A DNA stretch of 64,000 nucleotides. Origin: Engraulis encrasicolus. Its lineage: Eukaryota > Chordata > Actinopteri > Clupeiformes > Engraulidae. Shown in pieces: positions 23,101 to 59,389 of this stretch. Location of the stretch: the NCBI RefSeq assembly GCF_034702125.1, contig NC_085861.1:56221363-56285362 (forward strand), in the 5' to 3' direction. Made by a program: the position numbers and the translations under genes. Positions within the stretch are counted from its first letter, which is position 1; each line of letters starts with the position of its first letter. The notes beneath the pieces were generated by a model. The model searched no databases and was not told where the DNA came from. It saw only the letters and a list, made by a program, of their open reading frames with translations.

Positions 23101-23180
23101 GGTCGTTGTCTTCTCACCTTTACTAAATGATCGCGGATTATCCGTTTAATGTCAGATGATTTATCGGTAGGCAGAGACAT
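5110..23180 (-). CDS. cep76: CEP76, centrosomal protein of 76 kDa (12 coding exons, complete)
   Basis: Exons in transcription order: 23118-23180, 22826-22984, 20913-20961, 18301-18528, 17099-17284, 16615-16712, 15193-15321, 14459-14647, 12317-12483, 11600-11936, 8435-8652, 5110-5248. All junctions are GT-AG and all phases agree; the total is 1962 nt, 653 aa plus stop, against about 659 aa in the human protein. Family knowledge: CEP76 is a centriolar protein that limits centriole reduplication. Visible landmarks are NQRFRSKPVPC in the C2-like region (about residues 97-255), EKERLFLVYAKQWWRE near 275-290, and a transglutaminase-like domain with C370 (GDCEDH), H401 (PHVWV) and an acidic residue at 417 (TFWES). 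Whether that triad is catalytic is not decided here. The C-terminus has FCEEII and VRVFAYPESACA. The start at 23180 has A at -3. Exon 3 (49 nt) is the least conserved; it rests on a pyrimidine-rich acceptor, a GTAAGT donor and the required phase. The exon 8 donor, GTCTGT, is weak. Confidence 0.95.
5814..6420. repeat. Near-identical ~100-bp direct repeats flanking a MITE
   Basis: The segment 5814-5912 (GCAGTTGAGCTGTTTGGTG onward, ending at a CAACAGTGCTGAG) recurs at 6325-6420 with few changes. The first copy is interrupted at its end by the MITE at 5913-6267. The pair is a tandem duplication in CEP76 intron 11, next to the LINE fragment, which may have supplied the duplicated sequence. Confidence 0.75.
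5913..6267. mobile_element. hAT-like MITE, TAGGGCTGTTACA family, 355 bp
   Basis: The left end TAGGGCTGTTACAATA is mirrored by the right end CGTTACAGCCCTA. The octamer GTGCTGAG flanks both sides (5905-5912 and 6268-6275), an exact 8-bp target duplication. The interior is rich in GTATCG and GATAC motifs. It lies in CEP76 intron 11 and has no coding capacity. Confidence 0.88.
6487..7784 (-). pseudogene. 5'-truncated non-LTR retrotransposon ORF with restriction-like endonuclease domain
   Basis: On the minus strand two overlapping frames (7784 down to about 7100, then 7146 down to 6487) give the C-terminal part of a fish LINE polyprotein. The first holds MWPLKMSEIP, RKWLGLPRC and a TGRKWNAQ stretch. 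The second holds a cysteine knuckle (CSQCKHILSGC), GRYRWRHDQVL, and an endonuclease-like core LRPDIVAW...VALIELT...ERKNAKY...VEVGCRGF. The RPD, E and K-x-x-K-Y pattern fits the PD-(D/E)XK-like domain of R2/NeSL-type elements. A frameshift near 7100-7140 separates the parts and the reverse transcriptase is missing. It lies in intron 11, in the same orientation as CEP76. Confidence 0.75.
7795..7905. repeat. LINE 3'-tail-like repeat
   Basis: TCAAGTCAAGTCAAG followed by TTTTATTGTCAATTTC resembles, in reverse, the short-repeat 3' tail of fish LINEs. The 25-bp phrase ending AAGAATTTGAAATTAC occurs twice in a row here. Confidence 0.5.
8120..8411 (+). mobile_element. Right-end fragment of a Tc1-like element
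   Basis: The sequence from about 8180 to CTGAGCACTGTA at 8407-8417 matches the terminal part of the element ending at 34012 (shared CCTTACTTTTCTGTTG and TTATTGCTGAGCACTG). It ends about 20 bases from the CEP76 exon 11 donor at 8434. Confidence 0.65.
8615..8924. repeat. 155-bp tandem duplication copying a splice acceptor and exon start
   Basis: Units 8615-8769 and 8770-8924 are nearly identical (one visible difference, GTCGTCCC against GTCATCCC). On the minus strand the unit contains the CEP76 exon 11 acceptor and its first 38 coding bases (ELGFATMWDDNL). The upstream copy repeats the acceptor but is followed by intronic sequence with no donor, so it should be a decoy. The functional exon is 8435-8652. 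Confidence 0.9.
8925..9888. other. CEP76 intron 10 part, nothing recognised
   Basis: No coding homology and no clear element ends. A minus-strand open frame at 9341-9673 has no recognisable domain. Confidence 0.5.
9889..10170. mobile_element. Putative MITE with TAGCCTG-type ends
   Basis: The left end CCTAGCCTGAGAAGCCAGAC and the right end GGCTAGTTTACTAGGCTA are imperfect inverted repeats of a kind common in fish. No target duplication could be fixed. Confidence 0.45.
10344..10373. repeat. (AT)n microsatellite
   Basis: About fourteen AT units in CEP76 intron 10. Confidence 0.9.
10421..11255. mobile_element. hAT-like element, CAGGGATTCTTAACC ends, 835 bp
   Basis: CAGGGATTCTTAACC at the left is exactly mirrored by GGTTAAGAATCCCTG at the right. 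The flanking octamers ATTTAGTG and GCGTAGTG agree at five of eight bases, an eroded 8-bp duplication. The interior carries an AT-rich pentamer array (ATATT)n at about 10507-10547. No transposase is visible. Confidence 0.8.
12100..12275. repeat. MITE fragment (ATCGATAT-rich)
   Basis: The segment with GTCGAGTTGGCGATTAATTG and ending GTTGACATCCCTA resembles one end of a fish hAT MITE; the partner end is missing. Confidence 0.35.
12596..14220. mobile_element. Fold-back Tc1-like element, 1625 bp, two ~690-bp inverted arms
   Basis: The ends CAGTCCCAGGAAAAAG and CTTTTTCCTGGGACTG are flanked by TA (12594-12595 and 14221-14222), the Tc1/mariner target. The arms, about 12596-13288 and 13541-14220, are inverted copies of each other; for example the phrase GGTGGCGGGAGCATCATTAT at about 13549 is reversed at about 13258. 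The arms carry the Tc1 phrase YGGGSIII on opposite strands, and the loop holds ETKVELF on the minus strand, so both arms derive from a transposase gene. It sits in CEP76 intron 8. RNA from this intron could form a very long hairpin. Confidence 0.88.
14753..14935. mobile_element. hAT-like MITE, left half (CAGGGGTGGGAAAC)
   Basis: Starts CAGGGGTGGGAAACTTC and runs parallel to the copy at 48770 through TCGAGGGGCCACTTC and CCTCCAAGGG. The matching right terminus is absent, so this is a truncated copy in CEP76 intron 7. Confidence 0.65.
15593..15695. repeat. Partial MITE (CAAAGTGGGGGCCAGGGACC)
   Basis: Shares TTCAAAGTGGG and GGGACCCCTGGG phrases and GCCACGGCAGGTTGGCAG with 22230-22320. Single-ended fragment. 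Confidence 0.5.
15825..16345. repeat. Inverted-repeat element interrupted by a hAT MITE
   Basis: TTCGTTTGGAATGCCG at about 15908 is mirrored by CGGCATTCCAAACAAA at about 16296, and the outer flanks around ACGTGCAACTAAGTTAGA and TCTAACGC also pair loosely. The MITE at 15937-16230 sits in the loop. Confidence 0.5.
15937..16230. mobile_element. hAT MITE, CAGGGCTATTCAA family, 294 bp
   Basis: The left end CAGGGCTATTCAAAT is mirrored by ATTTGAATACCTCTG. The flanking octamers ATTTAAGG (15929-15936) and ATCTAAGG (16231-16238) agree at seven of eight bases. Same family, opposite orientation, as the copy at 24396-24737. Confidence 0.85.
16450..16589. repeat. Imperfect ~55-bp hairpin beside the CEP76 exon 6 donor
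   Basis: The arm 16450-16507 (with TTCCACTAAGTTAATGGC) pairs with 16529-16589 (with GCCATTAACTTTGTGGAA). The loop is about 20 bases. The hairpin starts about 25 bases inside the intron that begins at 16614 on the minus strand. It is probably a small fold-back MITE. Confidence 0.65.
17285..18000. other. CEP76 intron 4 part, nothing recognised
   Basis: No coding homology. Short GC-rich open frames near 17790-18050 have no family resemblance. Confidence 0.5.
18003..18115. repeat. Fragment of the TTAAAGGGACACTG MITE family
   Basis: The phrase GTATTGCAACTATGTTGCTC and following bases match the interior of the MITE at 61206-61415 (GTATTGCAACTATGCTGCTC, then AAATTTGATCTTT). The ends are not preserved. 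Confidence 0.6.
18550..18720. repeat. Widespread teleost repeat (TTTAGCAGACGCTTT type)
   Basis: TTACATTACATTACATTTAG then CAGACGCTTTAGACCAAAGC and GACTTACAAGG is a phrase seen throughout teleost genomes. Companion parts of the same kind of repeat are at 22050-22200 and 24785-25000. Confidence 0.7.
18910..19609 (-). pseudogene. Unrecognised ORF remnant interrupted by a hAT MITE
   Basis: On the minus strand a frame reads from the LINE boundary near 19610 to a stop near 18910 once the MITE at 19158-19578 and one target duplication are ignored. It includes DYVAYWAGSLAEVLKYC, QQTFPISGVRGATESWG and GKTPDELIE. I do not recognise the family. It is upstream-truncated by the LINE and sits in a transposon-rich stretch, so it is probably part of a mobile element. 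Confidence 0.4.
19158..19578. mobile_element. hAT MITE, TAGGGATGCACGATG ends, 421 bp
   Basis: TAGGGATGCACGATG at the left is mirrored by CATCGTGCATCCCTA at the right. The octamer CGCCACGT flanks both sides exactly (19150-19157 and 19579-19586). The interior is dominated by TATCGG and CCGATA repeats. It interrupts the ORF remnant described at 18910-19609. Confidence 0.92.
19612..20496 (+). pseudogene. L2/Rex-like LINE reverse transcriptase, 5'-truncated with internal deletion
   Basis: The plus-strand frame shows reverse transcriptase blocks in order: AYRANRSTEDGISLAIHTAL, FMDYSSAFNTI (the first catalytic Asp), NTGAPQGCVLSPFLY, and KFADDTTVIGLI with the FADD form of the YxDD box near 20000. 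After REEVEQLAQ it jumps straight to LLTNFYRCTIESV, so about 100 residues of thumb and connector are deleted. The C-terminal part (RIIKTAERIIG, SGRRFRTLR) is intact and stops at 20496. The 5' end is truncated at about 19612. It lies in CEP76 intron 3, opposite in orientation to the host gene. Confidence 0.85.
20497..20805 (+). repeat. LINE 3' UTR and tail, split by a retroposon
   Basis: The 3' UTR of the LINE runs to GTGACAATAAAAGC and the short tail ACTCTACTCTATT. It is interrupted by the insert at 20573-20755. Confidence 0.75.
20573..20755. mobile_element. Hairpin retroposon-like insert with 13-bp TSD
   Basis: CAGAATTTCACTG is repeated exactly at 20560-20572 and 20756-20768, a 13-bp duplication typical of LINE-type integration. 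The insert has inverted arms: GAACAAAATTCAAGAGACAC near 20650 against GTGTCTCTTGAATTTTGTTC near 20735. A related sequence is at 38828-39020. Confidence 0.75.
21722..21854. mobile_element. Short hAT MITE related to 53-1709, 133 bp
   Basis: The ends CATGGGCGGCGCTAAG and CTAATGGCGCCCCTG are flanked by GTCGCAGG on both sides (21714-21721 and 21855-21862), an exact 8-bp duplication. The terminal sequence matches the 1.66-kb element at the start of the window. Confidence 0.88.
21938..22560. repeat. Patchwork of partial teleost repeats
   Basis: TTAGGTGCCTTGCTCAAGGG near 22130 belongs to the widespread repeat noted at 18550. CTTCAAAGTGGGAGCAGGG near 22230 is the MITE fragment family of 15593. CACAAACCTTTTTTTT near 21947 looks like another single MITE end. 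Confidence 0.55.
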
Positions 23181-23290
23181 TGTTGTGGTGTAAGCAACTG
23201 ATGTTGCCCCGTCTCTATGGCGAGAAGAGTTTAGCATCAAACTTATCAGACCAGCGGATAATTCTCAGACTGACCGCCATTTTTTTCTGT
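23181..23290 (-). promoter_or_regulatory. CEP76 5' UTR / promoter-proximal region
   Basis: Upstream of the CEP76 start on the minus strand is AATGGCGGTCAG and a short leader. No TATA box is seen. The transcription start is not determined. Confidence 0.35.
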
Positions 23291-23886
23291 CAAAATAAAA
23301 GTTTGTGATGATTTTATATGCTTGGGCCTGCATCATGTCTAATCAAATGTGAATTGTGTAATGTACATTGTAGTTAAGTGAGAGAATAAATATATGGAAA
23401 AAATAATTCTGCAATGTCAAACAATTATAAACAAAAAAACTACTCACTGACCAGAAACTGTTTTATTGTGTGAACTTGGTGTTTTTCACAAATTAAACTG
23501 CACCACTTCAAAGATCCCATTTACAGGAAGTTCAGATGCAGGGCCCAAACTGAAATACAGCGTTACAGTTTTTTGGGGGCATAAACCGAAGTGGGCAATG
23601 CCTTTCCCCTGTGACGTTAATGGGACAGGCTTTTCCTGATGCACTCCTTGTATTTTTCTGTGAATGGGAAAGACAGCCAGTGAAGGTGACACCCCACTTG
23701 GAAGTGCAGCATGTGGTATGTAACTATCTATGGGTAGTGGGGTAAAGGAGTGAGTAAAAGTGGTTTTCATTGGAAGTAGATCTTTAATAACAATATTTTG
23801 GTCTACTGATCACAGTCAGACATTTTTTTGTCATTTGTTTGTGAAGTGATATATTTGTAAGTTCCTCTGCCGCTTTAGTCCATTGG
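23291..23886. other. Intergenic region between CEP76 and the small membrane-protein gene
   Basis: AATAAA on the minus strand (TTTATT at 23462-23467) could end the upstream small gene. That would leave only about 170 bases to the CEP76 leader. No coding homology is seen; the open frame at 23486-23770 is unsupported. Confidence 0.4.
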
Positions 23887-25464
23887 TCAATATGAGAGAT
23901 AGCTCCAGACGGCGAGGAGTCCAGCGCTGATGGCTGCCCCGGCACCTACACAGAACAATATGGGTCGCCAGTACAGCCACTGCTCCTGCTTTCTCTCGGC
24001 TTCCACCATCTTCTGCTTCATTTCATGAATCTTCTGTACCGTTCCAGCGATGCGCTGCTCTCTGTGTCGTTTCCGGACACTGCAGAGAGAGAAATCAACA
24101 CAGTGTTTGTGTAAATACTGTGAATTACAGTACTTTGTATGTGACTTATAAAACTGTGATAATTGACAGATCAAAATTTTAATTGACGAAAGACTTGTAA
24201 TGTTGCTTATTGTTTTGTTATAGGAACAACAGCAGTATTAGCGTAAAAGACAAATCATCTAGAACAGGGGTGTCAAACTCATATTGACTGATGGCCAAAA
24301 ACAAAATCTGTAACCGGGCGAATAAACCGGCCGCGACGAGATTGAAACGCCAGAGAATCGCTGCTGTCTAGTGAGAGCAATTGTAGCAACTAGAGCAGGG
24401 CTATTCAATTAAATGTCAACAAGGGCCAGTTTTTCAAATTCCTCTGAGTAAAGGGGCCGAACTATACGTATGTATTATGGTTGCCGGCTGTCAATGAAAA
24501 AAATATGGGAGACTTGAAGAAGGTGGGGGGTCTGGGGGCTCTTCCCTGGAAAGTTTTGCGTTTCTTAGATGTAATTTCCTGCATTTTAACGTCCCATGTG
24601 TCCTGTTTCAGCTCGATACGGAACCTGTACCTGTACTAAAAAAAAAAAGATTCTGTATTTCAAGGGGCTTGTGGGGGCCAGAACCTTGTCGTCCAAGGGC
24701 CGCATATGACCCCAGGGCCGCCATTTGAATAGCCCTGAACTAGAGTATGTGAAAGCCCATTGGGAAACTCCAACTCCCATTGCCATTGTGACACAGCACT
24801 CACACAAGTGAGCACTGCACACTACAAGATTACATTTATGCCTCAACCGTGCAAAGGGGCAGCCCTCAATGGCACCCCAAGGGACCAGTGCAGCGGGACG
24901 GTACCATGCTCAGGGTACCTCAGTCATGAAGGAGGATGGGGGAGAGCACTGGTTAATTACTCCCCCCACCAACCTGGTGGGTCGGGAGTCGAACCGGCAA
25001 CCTTTTTTTTTTTTTTTTTTTTTAAACATTTTCGAAAAATATTTTTAAGTGCATATCAGAAACTATGGCAGCCAAATTTGAACTATGCCAGTGCACGATC
25101 GTTTCCTCAATGTATGGGAAACACTGCATTTGAAAGGATCTTGCAGGCCGGGTAAAATTACTCTACGGGCCAGATTTGGCCCACGGGCCTGCTCTAGAAT
25201 ATACTTACTATAACAAAACAAAATCCTCAATTGTTCATGCCGTTGTGCCATTTAATTTACACAGAAAGGTCAAATTTACTTGACTGAAATATATGCCCTC
25301 AATATGGCCAGAACTGAAAACTGGCTCTGCTTCCAACATACATGGTACTAATATGAGCGACAGGGTTTTTCGTTCATAAAAAAGTGTGATCTCATATACT
25401 TCACTAAACACACTACTTACACTCCACTTTGTTCAGCCTCCAGGTTGTCATCTAAGGAATCCAT
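23887..25464 (-). CDS. Small coiled-coil, single-pass C-terminal membrane protein (2 coding exons, 78 aa)
   Basis: Coding exons are 25421-25464 and 23887-24079. The donor is GGAGT then GTAAGT, the acceptor is CTCTCTGCAG, and the joined frame is 237 nt. The protein starts MDSLDDNLEAEQSG, has a charged helix-prone segment at residues 17-48 (RKRHREQRIAG, KIHEMKQKMVEAERKQEQ), and ends with a hydrophobic stretch at about 54-75 and a five-residue tail (SYLSY). There is no signal peptide, so it looks tail-anchored with the coiled coil in the cytosol. I do not recognise the family. The splice signals, the clean short frame and the position between two real genes favour a genuine gene. A 5' UTR acceptor (TTCTTTTGCAG) precedes the exon at 25551. 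Confidence 0.7.
24265..25191. mobile_element. hAT-like element (CAGGGGTGTCAAAC) containing nested repeats
   Basis: The left end CAGGGGTGTCAAACTC and the right end ending CACGGGCCTG are flanked by ATCTAGAA (24257-24264) and CTCTAGAA (25192-25199), seven of eight matching. It carries the MITE at 24396-24737 and, at 24785-25003, a teleost repeat (CTCAGGGTACCTCAGTCATG) ending in a T-tract. It lies in the intron of the small gene. Confidence 0.65.
24396..24737. mobile_element. hAT MITE, CAGGGCTATTCAA family, 342 bp
   Basis: CAGGGCTATTCAA at the left is mirrored by TTGAATAGCCCTG at the right. AACTAGAG is duplicated exactly (24388-24395 and 24738-24745). Nested in the element at 24265-25191. Confidence 0.92.
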
Positions 25465-25551
25465 CTGGCTATGGCCGTCGGCCCACCTGGACAGGATCAG
25501 GGATCAACTCTTGGGTCTGTGGTCTTCTATGGAGAAATGTTGGCATTCCCC

Positions 25552-26734
25552 CTGCAAAAGAATATAAAAGAACAGCATATTTCACATAAAATGAATGGAG
25601 ATATCATCACAAGGTCCTTTGTACATGTCTTAATGTGTCTGTGGTGGTGGCATTGAAGTGACAGGCAAAGAAAGGCAAACTATAAATTAACTTTTATTTT
25701 GACATAATGTGAGAATTACTGTTCGACGGACATGTTATTGTCGCTGGCAGCGTATGCACGGTTTGTTTGGATAATTTTAAACACTCATTGCTCAATTAAA
25801 TTAACGCAAAAAACAGAATGGCCGTTTTGTCACCTGCAGCACTTACATGCGAAATCCTGCCATGCTACCTCCTGTTGAATTCCCGAGAGCTGTGAACATA
25901 AATCCCCCGTCACTACCATTTAGTAAAGATAAACTCTCGTTCAACACACTCTGGCCTCAGCAGATTAGCACAGGGTAGTGCAAATATATAGGCTAAGTAC
26001 GGCTTGATCAAAAAACCTCCCGGTTGGGTATGTTACAATCTCGAGTCCAATGTTTCACACCTGCAGATTTTAGTCTGCACCGTTGCTTGCTGGTTGCTGC
26101 TGTTTCGAGCGCGCTTGCATCTAGTTGCGCACGCGACACGCAGACTCACCGCCCGAGAACTACCCATCATACTTGTAGTATAGTGCCCTCTAGTGAAATG
26201 GATCGGGTATGTGGAAAAATAGTTATGAACTGACAGGAGTCATGACACTTCGATTTTTATACTTTTAGGTTTTATTTTTCAATAATTATTTTTGTCCTGC
26301 CCCTAGATTTTGCACGTGCACACCACTTCTTCTCTCCAGAGAATTTAGCTCTGACTACTATGGCACGCAAGGCGCCTTTAGAGACATTTCAGGGTGCATA
26401 CGATAACGTGTATTGCTCTAGCGTCCATTTCAAAGACACTACAACATATTGACCCAAATTAAGTATATTTCTGATTTTCTTTCAACCCAGCAGCAAGAAG
26501 AGGCTGACAGTCGGAGTAACCGCGTTCGCGTCCCTCAATGTATCATAGCAACTTGTGGATTGGCTTACCTAATTGGGGGTGTTTGCACCATATTTCAAAC
26601 ATTTGCCCATTATTCCATCGAATAGACAATTTGAGAAGTAAATTGAAGAGCAACTGAATTGACATGAAACAATAACTTATATTGTACTGATGTGACAAAT
26701 CCCTCCAACATTGATGCTTATTTTTGTCACTTAC
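25552..26734. other. Intron or upstream region of the small gene, nothing recognised
   Basis: No repeat termini and no coding homology. It separates the first coding exon from a candidate non-coding 5' exon. Confidence 0.4.
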
Positions 26735-26900
26735 CTTTTCCCCCCATTTCCTCATTAATGGAACATTCTATGTTGCACGGAACGGAAGCTCTTTTCTGAA
26801 AGTGAGTGTTTTTGGCGACCACAACAAAACTCGCTTGCTCCTCTATGTAATCAAAGTGCACGCTGCGTTTTGATGGTAAGATTGCACACAAACTCGCATA
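26735..26900 (-). other. Candidate non-coding 5' exon of the small membrane-protein gene
   Basis: On the minus strand GGGGGGAAAAG is followed by a perfect GTAAGT donor at 26734. Joining it to the exon that begins at 25551 puts an in-frame stop before the MDSLDD start, so it would be 5' UTR. The 5' boundary is arbitrary. Confidence 0.35.
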
Positions 26901-55033
<28,133 letters not shown>

Positions 55034-56751
55034 GTAGTAATGCACTTCACTTTTTTTTGCATACATACACCGTATGTAGAAATGGCAATCATTCTATATG
55101 CCAGTGTGTTCAATAAATGTAATTGAGTGCCAATGTGTTGAATAAATGTAATGTGTCTTGTTTGATAAACTATTTATATCAGTATAAGAATCACCTTCAT
55201 TAGACAAGTTAGAAGATTCTAGTCTTTCAAGAAATAAAGCTAGGCAGTATTTGTACATTTTTTGTTTTTCTACATTTTTGTTTTCATCACTTAGAAAGAA
55301 AGGTCTATTTCATTCAGGTTTTAATCAAATATTCAGTTCAGTAGTATACCTCATGGGCAGTAAAGTGCAGCATATCTTGCTTTCTTATATTGCCTGTGTC
55401 CTAAGTGCACTTTGCATTTGACATAGAACTGCTGTGTATCACAAACCACCACATCGTTTTATGGCCGTATTGACTTCTGGGTCGGTTACAGATACAGGTC
55501 TGACTGGATAGCTAACCCTTTATCCCTGCTTTCACCATGGATCTGCATTCAGACATGCGCGCATACAGACTCATGAGAGCTCATTAATGTTATCGGCCCC
55601 GCCGCTGTGTTTTGTCTTTCTTTTTTGTCACGCTCAACTTTGCTGTGCCTAATGATTTTTGCTCGTTGGTTTGCTTGTTTGTTTGTGCTGTTTGTTATTG
55701 TTGTTCTGCTGCTTTTGTTTTGCCTCTTGCCACAATGGCACGCGTGTGAAAGCCCCCCATGAGTGTCACACTCGAGCCGTTATCTCGACCATGAAAGCCC
55801 TTGCATCGCCCCGGCCCTTTTATTCCCAGCCCCTGTGCCACGTGAGATAAAGCATTTAAATAGACATTGCTACACCTGATTCATCCTCCGTGTCCCAGAA
55901 AATCCCATCAAAGGCCGGAGAATAGACTGTGACGCACTGAAGGTCAGCCACGGAAGGCGTACACAATCACTTTTATTGAATTCCTAGGCTGTCAATGAAA
56001 GCCGCACTTATTTTTTTTTTCTCTTTGTACCGCCGAGTCTCTGAAATGAACTTTCTACCATTCACTTCCTGACCACTGCGGCAGCAGCAGCACAGCATCA
56101 GGTTGCTTTTATCGCAGTTTCTCTTCATTCGTGTCTTTTTTTCCGTCCCTTAATTCTTCTTTTTTCAAGCCATTGTTTAGATGACCGTATCCTTTACCCA
56201 GACATCACCAATCCATTTTTCATACTGTCAGCCCTTGTTTGTGCTATCACCTGTTGAGGTAGGGAATACTAATACCATTTGGGCAACAGTCCCACCAAAA
56301 ATAGCTCGGTCTCCACAACAGATGCGTTATCGTTCACCTTTATATTCTGAATCAATTTAAGTGCTGTCATCCTATGAAATACCATTTATTAATTGGGGTT
56401 GTCTTAAGATTATCCATGTCTCAATAAAGTATGTACAAATTTTAGCTATGTCAAAGAAACCCTTCAATTAGTAGTAGCTTTTATTTGTCCCGGTATGGGC
56501 AGAGTAGTACACAATACAAACACACATACCCACATCTCCACAAAACATCTCAATTTACAATTTAAATGATATGTAGAAAACCTGTAGAAATAATGTGCAG
56601 AATATAAAATCCAAGGTGTTTTTTAGTGGTGTGGACTATATCTAATGGCTTGGGCTAATCCATTAGGGGTGAGACTCTTTCACAAGTGATTGTGCAAGTA
56701 ATCAACAGAACGTGAAATGATTGTGCTACCAGTCCTAAACTACTGCACAGA
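55034..56751. other. ULK4 downstream intron, nothing recognised
   Basis: The next ULK4 exon was looked for on the plus strand and not seen. A possible LINE-tail-like piece (GCTTTTATTTGTCCCGG) lies near 56477. Confidence 0.45.
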
Positions 56752-56759
56752 GACTTCAG

Positions 56760-58281
56760 CAGGGGCGGAGTGGCCCACCTTTTCCCACCGGGAGAATTTT
56801 CCCCTTGGCGGCCCTCTTTTTTAAAAAACCAAAACAAAAAAAAGCGAACAACATGGTTTCCTAACCAAAAAGACAAAAGCCACGAAATCTGCAGTCGTAC
56901 TACATGTGAACATTAGTGTAGTCAAAATATCAACCTGAATTGGAGAATTTAGCCTACACCTTGATGAAATGCACAGCCAGTGGTGTAGTAAAACGCAGGT
57001 ATACGCACCCATTTCAAAATGTCAGGGATTGCAGTATACCCACTTAAAATGGATTGATCCATTATTTACAATAGCACAAATATATACAGTACACATAAAA
57101 AAATGCTCAAATATACAGTATACCCACTTCAAAAAGTAGACTACACCACTGGAGCCATCATCACAGTCCAAAGCATTAATAGGCCTACTAGGTTAGGCTA
57201 CATCACGCTACTGTTCCATGCAAATGTGCACTCCACTGTCATTTTGACAGTTTGAAATTGAAATATCGTTTAAGGAAGACGGATGAGCATGGGCACAAAG
57301 TTTTGAGTGTGGGGATTTTTAGAAGAGTAGGCTTACAAAATATAGTATAGTAGCCTATAGTTTACAAAAAGTCTGTCTACATTGTGCAATAAACCCACCA
57401 TGCAGCAAATAAGCCAAACCTAGCTACTTCAAAGCGCAACCATAAGTCAACAAAATGTATAACCAAACGGTGTAGGCCTACCTTAAAACGCTGTCTTCGT
57501 CGCAGCAAATGTCTTTGTTTCTTGCAATTACATTTTAATCCACAGTTTAGGCTACACACCCAGCACTGCTCACATCAGAATCTTGTGTGGTAATTATTTT
57601 GTTCCATTTCTTCAGACATTACATAGGCTACATCCTAAATGTGCCATATATAAATATATGTATGATATACCATTATTTCGACTGTAAGGAGATATACCTC
57701 TAGTTCTAACAAACCAATGCCATCAAAACATCTACAACGTGTTTTCCTGCTTAGCTGCAGTTCACTTCCTTACCACTTGGTGGAGTATGTTCGTAACCCA
57801 AGTCAATAACCACAGAACAAGTGAATCGGGAGTGGCAGACTGTAAACTGTAACAGTCATGTGGAAATCGGAAAATAAATCACAACTGACTAATATTTCCG
57901 TTCCTTGGTAACCAATGTAAATATCACAGGTTCTTGAGATACTGAAAACGAAACTATGTTACTAAGATCTAGTAAACTTCCGCGATCTACGGTGTATGAA
58001 CATTATCAGTAGAGAAGGGGTGTGGCCAATTTACTGTTTGACACCGTCACTGAGGTATTGCGGTCGGGTAAACGGTATATATACTGTTGAGTCAACTATT
58101 GTGCAACCAAGAATGGATTTGTAGCTGGTTCACATTAGCTTCGACGCTGGACTGGCTCAGTATATAATGCGGCCGAACACTTTGGGGCCGGCTGAGAACA
58201 TAACAGGGCCGTTGTAATATATTTCGCGGCCGCGGCCCACCGGGACAAGTCCCCGATCTCCCGATGGCCACTCCGCGCCTG
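56760..58281. mobile_element. hAT-type element, 1522 bp, exact 8-bp TSD
   Basis: CAGGGGCGGAGTGGCC at the left is mirrored by GGCCACTCCGCGCCTG at the right. GACTTCAG flanks both sides (56752-56759 and 58282-58289). No transposase frame is visible, so it is non-autonomous. It contains a further MITE at 56978-57151. Confidence 0.92.
56978..57151. mobile_element. MITE with CAGTGGTGTAGT ends, nested, 174 bp
   Basis: CAGTGGTGTAGTA and TAGACTACACCACTG are inverted ends. The interior repeats TATACCCACTT and is nearly self-complementary. Nested in the 1522-bp hAT element. Confidence 0.75.
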
Positions 58282-58551
58282 GACTTCAGTAAGACGTCAC
58301 AACTGGGTTATTCCATTCTGGTAAAAGCAAAACGTACATCAGGAGCCACGGCTTAATGTATTAAATTCGGGGTGCATTCCTGCTTGAGTAGCGCAGTGGT
58401 AGATGCCTTGGTCAAGGCCATGAAAGGCCATGGATTTGGATGCAACCAAGTGACCATCCCACATCCGCTGTCCGATCGGTCATTACAATAGCTTCCTAAC
58501 CATATCTTGTGACATTTCTGAACTTTTGGACGCATCGCAACGGCACCTGAG

Positions 58552-58704
58552 TGTGGTGGATTGTTTCTTATCAGTTATGACATCATTACTGGGGCGGGTC
58601 TACGGTCCAGTTCTGGAGCCAGGGGTTATCGGCCCGGGGTAGTCTGTTATCAATAAAGCCACGTTAATTCCGAGCTGGACTCACTGGTATTTAATAACAC
58701 GACA
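58552..58704 (+). repeat. 5' LTR of the Gypsy element
   Basis: Starts TGTGGTGG and ends CGACA; contains CAATAAAGCCACG near 58652, which supplies AATAAA. Confidence 0.9.
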
Positions 58705-58828
58705 TGGTGTCAGGATGTGGAAGTGGCCGGATAACGTGGTACCGCAAGATAGTACGAGAGTGTTTGTTTGTCCCGAGTTTTTTTTCATGTTCGGCAGTTA
58801 TTACGTGTTTGTAACTAAGTGAAACGAG

Positions 58829-59262
58829 ATGGAGCAACGTCCAGCCGAGGGTGCACAGCAGCTGCGGCAACGTGTAGGCGAGGAAGCACAGCGCCCGCTA
58901 GTAATGAGGACAGATGCTAGCGCAAATTTAGCATACAGCCACTGGAATGCTTTGACTTCACAAAACCTCAAGAATGGGACAAATAGATCAGACGCTTCGA
59001 CCGCTTTCGTGTGGCAAGTAACCTGAATGTCAGTTACGAGGAAAAACAGATAAACACTTTGATATATTGCATGGGCGACGAAGCGGATGAAGTACTTCGT
59101 GGGCTAGAAGTGGCTGAGGCAGTCAGGGGAACTTACAAGGGTGTGCGCGATGCTTTCCAAAAGTACTTTGTTGTCACGAAAAACACGATATATGAGCGGG
59201 CAAAGTTCAACATGCGGATGCAAGGCAAAGGGGAAAGTGTGGACTCTTTTCATCATTTGTGA
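58829..59262 (+). pseudogene. Gypsy gag remnant
   Basis: One frame runs from MEQRPAEGAQQ through FDFTKPQEWDK, a TAG stop where the family has Trp, and RRFDRFRVASNLNVSYEEKQ to NMRMQGKGESVDSFHHL. That is the capsid-like retroelement gag domain. It stops at 59262, and about 60 bases on the sequence jumps to AHVAGKCLWTAEALSRTPVK, the C-terminal end of a retroelement RNase H, so the protease-polymerase region is deleted. Confidence 0.8.
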
Positions 59263-59389
59263 CTGATGCGCTAGAACTACTCTTACGACATTGCCCATGT
59301 GGCCGGCAAGTGTCTGTGGACAGCTGAAGCACTGTCACGGACCCCAGTGAAACAACGCCCGAAGAAAAGGATTCCCTCGAGAACATCTA

